NCBI GenBank assembly: GCA_027487485.1 | Contig: JAIYDN010000091.1 | Coordinates: 310,001-374,000, forward strand | Direction: 5' to 3' | Source of the DNA: Planctomycetaceae bacterium | GTDB taxonomy: Bacteria > Planctomycetota > Planctomycetia > Pirellulales > Pirellulaceae | DNA length: 64,000 bases | In this document: one piece after another, positions 60,001 through 64,000 of the stretch | Numbering within the stretch: position 1 is the stretch's first letter | Layout: every line of letters begins with the position of its first letter | The notes under the pieces: model-generated | Database searches by the model: none | What the model was told of the DNA's origin: nothing | What the model saw: only the letters and a program-made list of their open reading frames with translations | Made by a program: the position numbers and the translations under genes

Positions 60001-63000
60001 GGGTAAAATAGTCGACCGTAATAGCTTCCATGCTCGGCCGGCTTAGGGACACAGTAAACTGAAAGTTTGTTTGCGATTCGGGCTGACGAACGCTTCTAAT
60101 GGAAAGCATTGGCGCGTCAAGTGTAAGGCTAAGATCGTTGCTATTACTGCCGTTGCCTGCGTAGTTTACTTTGTAGTCTCTACCATTAAGAGTCACCAAG
60201 GAACTGTTAGGAAGGTTGGCAAATGTTCCAGCTATCCCTTCAATACCATCGTTATCGATAAAGACCACTTCGTTCAGATCCCCTGGAATACCAGTCCGAT
60301 TGATTGCGATGTTTCCATTCAGCGAAATAGTTCCTGCGACTCGAAGTTGATCGTTGCCGAGACTAGGCTGATCTGAACGCCAGTCCATCGAAAGCAGTCC
60401 ACTGGACGATTGGACGTAATTCCCAGCCACGTTCAAAGTACCAACTGGATTTCCTATCTGCATTTCGCCAGCATTCAAAACATTTCCCAGGAGACTACCG
60501 TTTCCAGCGAGAATTCCCCCGGAGATTCGTAGACCATTTGCTAGATTGCTAGGAGTAGAAAGAGCTCCATTGTTAAGCGTTGTGATACCGGCAGATTGCT
60601 GAAATCCGATCGTAGCAATGGCAGGAGTGGTTTGGGTTGAAAACGTGATCAATTGAGCTGAAGGGCCAATCGTCACTGAACCAGCATTGGATATCCCAGC
60701 GTTCACTCGCATGATTCCAGAATCTACGATCAAGACTCCGCTTGATGTGTTGGTTATGGCCAAATGAAGCAATGATTCGTCGCTGCCGCTTGGCTTTCTA
60801 AGGATGCCCGAATTGGTAAAGGGACGTGGCAATAAAGAGCGATTGAAATCGCCAAAGGAGATGTCTATGTCGTTTTCAATCCGAAACTCTCCTGACGCAT
60901 TGTTTTGAAAACTTGCGTTCGAGTTTAGCGTCATCGGACTTGCCAATGTCACGCGACCGTTGTTGATCCAGGCGCGATCTAGAGTCTTGAAACTACCGCC
61001 AACGATGCTGCTACTGGCTGTCGAAGCAAGTTCTAAGATTCCATTGCCCCGTAGTGCACCGCCGTTCCATGTGAATGCACTTGTTATGCTTATGTTTCCA
61101 TTGCCTTCGACGATCCCGCCGTTCTCTAGGTTTAAAGCAGTAAGTTCTGTTACGGAACCGGTATTGAGCGTTCCTCCAGAAAGCACTCGAATAGGATCCA
61201 TTGCATGGAGGCTGCGAACATTAGCCTGCCCATTGATATCAATGTTGTGATCCCCGTTGGCTATATCGATGATAACGTCGTCGTTTGCGGTTGGCACTCG
61301 GTTCAGATTCCAGTTCCCTGGTGAGTTCCAGTTGCCACCTGAGGTGCCAATCCAACGCATGGGGTCCACCAAAGGTGGTGGATCTGCGATATCTTCAGGA
61401 TCAGTGTTTTGGTTGTTTAGACTAAAACTCGAAAGGGCTGGCTTCGACTGGGTAGAAGAAAGCCATTCAAGCCCTCCGGCGTACGCGAAGACTCTTCGAG
61501 TGTCCTTGTCAACTGTCCACAAATCGGAACCACCTGCGGGATTGAGTGTGACGCCAGTAGCATTCGTGTTGGCGGGATCAAGAGGCCATGATCCCAAAGG
61601 ATCCCCATTCAGGCTGTAGATAAACATTCGATCTGAAAGGGAGTCTGTCACCCAAAAATGTACCCCGTTCGTTACGATGCCCGTAGGTTGGGAATTCGCT
61701 GAATCAAGCGGGAAAGAAAAGGAGGCATCCAATGTTCCCGACAAAGTTCTCGCCCCCTCTTGAAAGCGATAGACTCTGTCAGTTCCTGGGGAAACGATCC
61801 AGGCATCATTTCCCCAAACAGTGATCCCCTCACTTGTACCTCCTCCATTGGCTTTCCAATTACCAAGAAGGGTGCCGGTCGCTGGTTGAAACAATTGGAC
61901 TTCGTCATTCGCATTGACAAGCCATAGTTTGTCGCCTGCAGAAGTCATTGCAGACCCTCGCACATTCATCGATGTAGCTGTCGGTAGAAATCGGCGCGAA
62001 GTGCCATCGCTGGAATAGCGATATGCAACTCGATCTGCTGAATCAGGTACAAAGAATTTACTCAGTGAAGTTGGGTTCGTAATGATCGCGGGCGAAAGCA
62101 ACGAATTTATCGATGCATCGGCGGTCGCGAGCCCTGATTGATTGCGAGAAACAAGCGTAACGTCGTTGCTCAAAATTGACGCGCTACCATTCACATCCAT
62201 GAACGGGTTGTAGGTACCAATACCTGATTGAGATCGACTGACCAACGTAACATCACTCGAGAGAACGGAGTTTGAGTTGTTGACATCGCCTCGAACCACT
62301 GCGAATGCAAGATTGAATGGGTCGCCTGGAAGACCGTCCGCGTTTCCGTCAATCAATACCTCTTGAAGGTCGCGAACCGAATCGAGAACTGATACTTGGA
62401 TTCGATCTGTTGTGAACACGAGACCAGATCGTAATGTCAGTTCTAAAGTGCGAGTATCTGGGCGAGAAACAATAAGACCCGTGTTGTAGTCAATATTTCG
62501 CGTTGGCGATCCGTGAATCACGATCTCGCCTGAACCTACGTTCTCAATCGGTTCCGAGAATTGAACACGAATTTGATTGACATTGAACCAGGGCAGATTT
62601 CGAGTATTGCCTACGAGCGGATAACCAAGGGCAGCAAATGCAAAATTATTACTCCAGAGTGTTGAATCGGCAAAGACTCCAGTCACCGTGGGTGCGATAC
62701 GAATATTAGCTCGAACTGGGAGTGAGAAAGCCACGCCGTCGAATGTTCGGTATGTAAAGAAATCATTTCCCGAAAATCCGGTATTGGGCGAATAGGAAAA
62801 AGAACCGTCTGCTTGCAGCAGGATTAAACCGTGATTGGGACCTTGGCCAACACCAGCGACTTGGCTCGCCGTCAAGCCCGTGCTGTCGATGTCGTAGTCG
62901 TTGCGAAGCAATCCATTTGCAGCCGAAATAATAAGCGGCTGATTGAATCGAGCTGAATAGTTATCGTCGATGGCGACAGGTGCATCATTGACTGCAGCAA

Positions 63001-64000
63001 CGGAAATCGACACGGTTGCTTCGGAGGAGTTTAGGAAGCCATCATTTGCTCGGTAAGTAAAAGAATCGACGCCTGTGTAGTTTGGCGAAGGAGTGTAGGT
63101 GAATCCACCATCAGGATTTAGCACAACGCTACCATTGGTCGGCTGTGCGACCAGAACTGCCATAAGCGAATCCGACTCTGGATCCGAATCGTTCCCCAGA
63201 ACACCTGGTCCTGGAACTGTGAGTGGCGTGTCTTCCTGAGTCGAGTAGGAATCTTGACTGGCAACTGGAGAATTGTTTTCAAAGTAGAGTCGAACCGTTG
63301 TGCTATTATCCTGATTTGAAACATTGTCATTATTGACTAAACGAACAAAAAATGTTCCCGAAGTTCCCGCAGGCACCGAGTTAAGGTCTAGTGCAACTTG
63401 GTAAAGAACCTCTTGCCCGATGGAAGTCGTGCTCAAACTTGTTGTTGTTCCGAAAGCAGGCGATTGCCCCTCCGTTATGTTTAGGAAGCTATCTCGATTG
63501 GGTGCAAAAGTCGGAACCAGAGAATTGCCAAGGGCATCAATAAAACCAACTTCAAAAGCGTCATTGATCTGCGAAGAATCGCGATCAAACTTGATTCGAA
63601 AGTCAAAGTATAAGGCACTTGCGGTCGCGGGGACCGTCCACGGTGTGGTTAGACTCGAAAGTAGCGAATCCCCTTCCATCATCTGTTGGTTCGCAAAAGT
63701 TCCGGCGTTTCCCTGGGTTCCACCCCTTTCTTGAAATGTCCAGTTCGATTCAGGGATAGAAAACATACGAAATGACGAAGTACCTGGTCCTCCAGGATCG
63801 ACAATACGACCATTCGCAATTCCATCTGCATCTCCTCGTCCGCCATCTTGCAAGTAAAGCTGAAATGCACCCGACTCCCAACGAGCACCAGTCGAACCGT
63901 CGAATGAAAAGTCGACGAGCTGATTTGAGAGCGAATCAAGTTTCCAATATTGGTTGGTAGGAGAATCTGTGGGCAGCTGAAGCCGGACGATGGACATGCC
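48086..64000 (-). CDS. Giant multidomain RHS surface protein with C-terminal Tle1/DUF2235-like hydrolase (5' end outside window)
   Basis: Residues are numbered from ATG 63997, but the frame continues off the edge and no signal peptide is visible, so the real start is outside. Domains in order: cadherin/Ig-like VCBS-type repeats (about 240-430); dockerin-like pair (566-633); propeller-like segment; G8-like start of a beta-rich region (about 886); Calx-beta (1297-1403); IgGFc-binding-like (1405-1816); two Ig-like domains (to about 2000); ten cadherin/PIG repeats (2120-3170), interrupted by an SdrD-B-like domain (2406-2485); RHS/YD repeats (about 3383-4990); RHS core with GLYNFRARWYSASNGRF; DPSG at 5000-5003. 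The last 300 residues carry IDGTG, GWSRG (5092-5096), FLGLYDPVD (Asp5132) and THGAVGG (His5211), the DUF2235/Tle1 lipase pattern. It ends SIGIGIGIGF. Confidence 0.88.
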   Translation of the reverse strand, partial: GMSIVRLQLPTDSPTNQYWKLDSLSNQLVDFSFDGSTGARWESGAFQLYLQDGGRGDADGIANGRIVDPGGPGTSSFRMFSIPESNWTFQERGGTQGNAGTFANQQMMEGDSLLSSLTTPWTVPATASALYFDFRIKFDRDSSQINDAFEVGFIDALGNSLVPTFAPNRDSFLNITEGQSPAFGTTTSLSTTSIGQEVLYQVALDLNSVPAGTSGTFFVRLVNNDNVSNQDNSTTVRLYFENNSPVASQDSYSTQEDTPLTVPGPGVLGNDSDPESDSLMAVLVAQPTNGSVVLNPDGGFTYTPSPNYTGVDSFTYRANDGFLNSSEATVSISVAAVNDAPVAIDDNYSARFNQPLIISAANGLLRNDYDIDSTGLTASQVAGVGQGPNHGLILLQADGSFSYSPNTGFSGNDFFTYRTFDGVAFSLPVRANIRIAPTVTGVFADSTLWSNNFAFAALGYPLVGNTRNLPWFNVNQIRVQFSEPIENVGSGEIVIHGSPTRNIDYNTGLIVSRPDTRTLELTLRSGLVFTTDRIQVSVLDSVRDLQEVLIDGNADGLPGDPFNLAFAVVRGDVNNSNSVLSSDVTLVSRSQSGIGTYNPFMDVNGSASILSNDVTLVSRNQSGLATADASINSLLSPAIITNPTSLSKFFVPDSADRVAYRYSSDGTSRRFLPTATSMNVRGSAMTSAGDKLWLVNANDEVQLFQPATGTLLGNWKANGGGTSEGITVWGNDAWIVSPGTDRVYRFQEGARTLSGTLDASFSFPLDSANSQPTGIVTNGVHFWVTDSLSDRMFIYSLNGDPLGSWPLDPANTNATGVTLNPAGGSDLWTVDKDTRRVFAYAGGLEWLSSTQSKPALSSFSLNNQNTDPEDIADPPPLVDPMRWIGTSGGNWNSPGNWNLNRVPTANDDVIIDIANGDHNIDINGQANVRSLHAMDPIRVLSGGTLNTGSVTELTALNLENGGIVEGNGNISITSAFTWNGGALRGNGILELASTASSSIVGGSFKTLDRAWINNGRVTLASPMTLNSNASFQNNASGEFRIENDIDISFGDFNRSLLPRPFTNSGILRKPSGSDESLLHLAITNTSSGVLIVDSGIMRVNAGISNAGSVTIGPSAQLITFSTQTTPAIATIGFQQSAGITTLNNGALSTPSNLANGLRISGGILAGNGSLLGNVLNAGEMQIGNPVGTLNVAGNYVQSSSGLLSMDWRSDQPSLGNDQLRVAGTISLNGNIAINRTGIPGDLNEVVFIDNDGIEGIAGTFANLPNSSLVTLNGRDYKVNYAGNGSNSNDLSLTLDAPMLSIRSVRQPESQTNFQFTVSLSRPSMEAITVDYFTRNDSATDSLDYRSQVGTVQFLPGQTSQTISINVVNDSTAEPTERFLVNLHRPTFAGIAQASAKGTILDEDSGPITRDNLGTDFWLTFPTNLGDAAIHAPPKSLFLFISAPHNATGSVSIPGLGFNAPFTVEANKTTTLQVPTAADPLGSNGVVTDLGIRVISNREVAVYGLNQIAQTTDAYTGIPVDILDTEYVVLGWKNNVDTYFARTQINIVATENNTKVLITPSAPVLGRPVGMPFTVNLNAGQMYQLQAQGVPLDLSGTMLSSNEPIAVFGGHSCANIPTNIPLCDHVVEQIPPTSTWGTSFFTVPLATRSVGDTFRVLASQDNTSISINGEVVDIIDQGEVYELLLSQPSHIKTNRPALVAQYANGQGFDNANADPFMMLIPPSEQFLAEYTVSTPASYFATNYVNIVVPSAAVGSLKMNGNLISENLFVPIPNSKYSGAKIPVSVGSHNFTSDVPFGIYSYGFNVYDSYGYPGGMALANIADARTLELTPSRFESQPGIQHELTAWALDQNGSRLTGVRIDFEVSGTHTKLGYAFTDSAGIATFRYSGTLLGTDLITASIGDLTQTAKMKWISPPPTISIKSPDNLSVHPTNVPLLISGNAVAAIPAAQIVSVTIDGVPVGTLDSSGNFFARVVPKPGQTTFRFTAIDSYGATASASITLRGLDSSKPSDMFETLSELPNLRLTHGITSWNEKKSILYSEVEVANLGAYPAKAPLVMGLTNISDPRVVPTDIDGYTPQGIPYYDLSRFVSSNSLEPNQKSDRATVAFYNPAKLPFTFDTVLMAQLNRAPHFSSTPITSVASGAPYQFEILVTDPDADPFSLQLQIGPSGMTVDHGYLRWSPTQHDIGNHNIVISATDGLGATTRLSFVLSVVAPTGNRSPIFSSIPVVAARVGEDYEYTFAATDADGDSISFSSEGSLPSGASIIAGTNTSGGATAKLIWKPTASNAGANTVNLVASDNKPNSRSTQSFQVYVLPELGNRAPEFTSTPITQTLPELPYRYTAIAIDPDRDPLVFQLTSAPTGMTIHTSTGQVSWNPNATQTGMHTVAIEVSDGKGWRTIQAFSLQVLNSSPGTLAGTVFFDVDGDGVRNGNEPPQTNWTVYLDTNQNNRLDAGEKSTQSNSNGDYSLAGITPGLYTLAIAMQSGWAPTLPASQRYQGTILANQTIGNLIFGNTTRGSNNNPPDFTSSPIASAIQGKRYRYTPTAIDADGDSLTFSLDFAPTGMVIDPSSGTLSWFVDSTISESRVTLRVDDGQGGSDLQSFTLTIQPNQSPVFTSDPKLKATVGSPYAYDAHAMDQDDPSDSLRFKLDPESLGRGLTIQASTGLIHWSNPVLGLYPIAITVTDPYGAESIQRYDLAVNASDVNRPPQILSNPSGQIERGKTFVHSINAFDPDNDPIGFGIIDPPTGMTLDSSGTLRWTPSLAQLGIIVFKLAASDGSLVHTRNVTLTVANHPSNDAPQFTSQPPLGGLVGKSYFYDANAFDPEGDTLRFELLSSPDGMTIDARSGIVDWKPNANQAGFHPIRLRVSDMRGGSATQSATIDVGLVNRPPMISSSPVTSTPINKPYHYPVRVSDADGDAVRFRLGNRTTAVGIDLEIDPNTGLLSWTPKSLGTYTLEVIATDVHGLQAIQIYEMTVVGSNANQPPQITSTPLLTAEVGVQYNYDLHAIDPDSSQLTYRLITPASLPPNASFDPTTGLLLWTPTADQLHQSLPHAIQVSDGQWTATQSFEIKVVPANSPPVLQPLADVTVVRGDKVLVDASASDADNDLIRFSLDADSIAAGLTIDSDRGRIAWQTFAQSTGSNPVTPLGSRTVTVTANDGRQSVSRSFLLTNLADNAAPTVRLGATDASGKQVVAPRVDQEILLFVSAVDNVRIESRTLTLASVTRNGITTPRNEILTLDANHSARLRIQPDMIGLLQFQGTAIDPSGNIGTATPLQLLVPDPGDLKPPVAHIQGGPQLTLSKPTDIFVNVSDESPLVTWQLELMNNTTRRLSLLASGGGNLANAPIANLDTTMMRNGAYTLILTAIDSGANQTIDAASLQIEGGLKLGNFSLGFNDLTVPVAGVPITLTRRYDSLDADVSGDFGYGWSLDIATTKIELQIDPNRLPDLSGYIPFREGDRVLVTLPDGTQEGFTFYGKPGTSFLGLVLDYVPAFVADVGVKSKLLVDSLPLKKVGDDYLDYASGRLYNPADPTFGGSYELKMRNGSSLVINAKTGELTTLVDRVGNEVIIGPDGFQSASGRGIIFERDWANRITAVIDPRGKRIEYEYDGAGDLVAMTNRVGATTRFTYADNRDHFLQSIVDPLGRIAAATTYAPDGRFHSLANASGQSATASYNVSAETQSVTDANGFVSSQTLNARGNVTRTVDQTGVIATATFDSKGNVLSQTQVIGLEDATSNETNDLTTTYVYDSEFNLIESRDSFGNATRSSHDEYGAVTSSTDANGNTSRTNYNPNGTLAFTADSDGNTSRFRANDTGNITQSRDRNNNLLFDAVYNSFGELTSMTPGEGRAQTIVYDDNGNSIASWSMEGSGPNQVQSLRLSRYNDDNKVVASQMGRLPIGHYILAGFETAQIPTPYLISSAQTEFDAIGQPYVAINDTGLRSETVRDIDSRIVETRTQQRASGSDNAIRWFVSRTVYDAVGRTIAVTDSHPLGIDPALIEATRTEYNPAGRVTATYRVVGIQIELVGPLHSQQSRIASPGTVIPNSRTTNVYDSSGRSYLSIDGYGRESRSTFNAQGQTVESRTQATTETGQSVWLVSRTVFDSQGRPLVTTDQYVDTGLSMDSPHVEASRTIYDSRGRSIGTQRLTGVIVRLTGKETSVVSFGTLVSSTRTEYDSQGRAFRQIASDGQISETEYDSRGRVAATLGMHVLASSVGLTARGDNHYVRLRSETRYNALGQAFQTITGIAEYGSVVNGRFIKSGLAADTDRSQQRITESIYDDAGRVVRRNMPDGTFIRTEYDSKGRVVAEIDPIGNRKDMLYDLDNRLAGVMLPAVPDPRNNNAITRPTYRYEYNQFGQMSKLTDANGHVTQFGFDATGRPTSRTLPDGQIETMAYDLQKRPVLEVSFEGVHERTVYDDSPAGAGRAARREYFANANDYNAFVSSGNLDVAIQWKRVSMTYDAFGRVTSTTHAYASGATAGVPIAVLQDVWTTTYDVQGRVTQESSPTGIMHYDYDVLGRKTHIRTIVPTVSGVASESVYAYDSLGRLASVSTTQRDGLPVDIDPTLAGNQPETTIHHYDVLGRMDFTELPNSVVQDYTFDNMDRLDVMRHFQSDANNANLADNVLQDMFDYSYRADGKRTGLFESFGGSGIGFQPVNPALTTNYAWTYDNAGRLVSEVLDSSDNSLDQTESYITDLVGNRMRRMLDKPNATNDVTDIYTFDSSDRILREDRYAGLSPTGVPAGSSMGSTAYQWNGTQQASKQVSGIGVSPVVSQNMSYGLTGQLEKVVTTTSISGNVTARTQVEYRYDKHGMRFIATDYAFDPPTSNVQLQASTEYLIDHNNFTGYAQTILETVKNAAGQTTKRTSYTFGQDELTQTVSVIDPNSQLVTQSSTLAFSHDGHGSTRVLFDAAAAIAQVFSYSAYGELLAIHNGTGLNVTSQASPLTSVLYNGESLDSRTGLYNFRARWYSASNGRFERLDPYAGNPNDPFSFNKYGFVHGDPVLNKDPSGKYLIAIDGTGTEDWLSNPRNPQRLANGRWLSHVKNFWQEYRGEAKYEYGPSDGTWASDLPAIEERQYQTLMEYRKRSQQNRDEPIDIIGWSRGAYSAMRLAQRLNQGSSNLDGTWNSDPVPVRFLGLYDPVDMTLYDDLGRGTASRVTANVMNVVWAHGVERTGDEHRYWGGVRDYDSDSPFYFNWPRIEATFDARTNLTDLPIRATHGAVGGTPGYSPDERSMKTYNYKYDVSMSIKTDKTMRQIASGVGVPINVLADSEYGFPSNQSSLPRIRPRTWSEWRASWTPSFSIGIGIGIGF
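49701..49723 (-). repeat. In-frame REP-like hairpin in the RHS region, unit 2
   Basis: ACCACAGGCG-AGA-CGCCTATGCC: an AGGCG/CGCCT stem with a 3-base loop, translated GIGVSPV on the coding strand. It matches the unit at 50046-50068 with a compensatory stem change. Confidence 0.55.
50046..50068 (-). repeat. In-frame REP-like hairpin in the RHS region, unit 1
   Basis: TTCACAGGCT-GGA-AGCCTATCCC: an AGGCT/AGCCT stem with a 3-base loop, translated GIGFQPV on the coding strand. It interrupts the YD-repeat pattern between FGGS and NPALTTNYAW, so it looks like an insertion that kept the frame. Confidence 0.55.

Noticed and set aside
48086-63997. Treating ATG 63997 as the true start of the giant protein
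   Set aside because: The frame stays open to the window edge and there is no signal peptide after that ATG, so the real start is probably upstream.

Overview
The window comes from a planctomycete, most likely a member of the Pirellulaceae. Its hallmarks are two gene pairs of a secreted DUF1549/DUF1553 cytochrome-like protein plus a DUF1501 protein, many signal-peptide or lipobox proteins, a dockerin-like Ig/cadherin giant surface protein, and long intergenic blocks of dispersed palindromic repeats. No rRNA, tRNA, CRISPR array, transposase or integrase was recognised. Placement below family level cannot be made from the sequence alone.

Layout. 1-8.1 kb: the 3' part of recO, then a BamD-like and an LptE-like outer-membrane lipoprotein gene overlapping by 4 bases, and a set of exported proteins (toroid-like protein, HEAT-repeat lipoprotein, PQQ-type beta-propeller, coiled-coil lipoprotein). 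8.1-24.8 kb: an exopolysaccharide/O-antigen type locus. It holds a Wzy/WaaL-like ligase or polymerase, a Wzx-like flippase, two GT4 and two GT2 glycosyltransferases, a polysaccharide deacetylase, an LhgO-like oxidase, three methyltransferases, a DegT aminotransferase, a sugar epimerase, a sugar-nucleotidyltransferase and a Wzz/GumC-like chain-length protein with an acidic tail. One GT2 and one methyltransferase are each present as diverged paralogue pairs. 24.9-30 kb: a DUF1501/DUF1549-1553 pair and an SGNH hydrolase. 30.2-34.8 kb: ispH, and divergent from it the squalene module hpnC plus a single gene fusing hpnD and hpnE. These could run from HMBPP reduction to squalene for hopanoids or sterols. 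35.4-41.1 kb: a second DUF1549-1553/DUF1501 pair and a dienelactone hydrolase.

41.1-48.1 kb is a repeat-rich tract. Five protein genes without recognised function, all on the minus strand, lie between same-orientation copies of a mosaic repeat. The genes are an exported protein, a membrane protein overlapping an ankyrin-repeat protein, a small four-helix membrane protein and a lipoprotein.

48.1-64 kb is one minus-strand reading frame of at least 5,303 residues that is still open at the window edge. It encodes Ig/cadherin-like, dockerin-like, Calx-beta, IgGFc-binding-like and ten cadherin/PIG-type repeats, then about 1,600 residues of RHS/YD repeats. It ends in a 300-residue domain after the RHS core DPSG motif that matches the DUF2235/Tle1-type alpha/beta hydrolase pattern, with a predicted Ser5094-Asp5132-His5211 triad. 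The lipoprotein gene begins 2 bases after its stop codon. The most interesting hypothesis here is that these two form a planctomycete giant-RHS lipase effector and immunity (or chaperone) pair, followed by a repeat-separated array of accessory genes.
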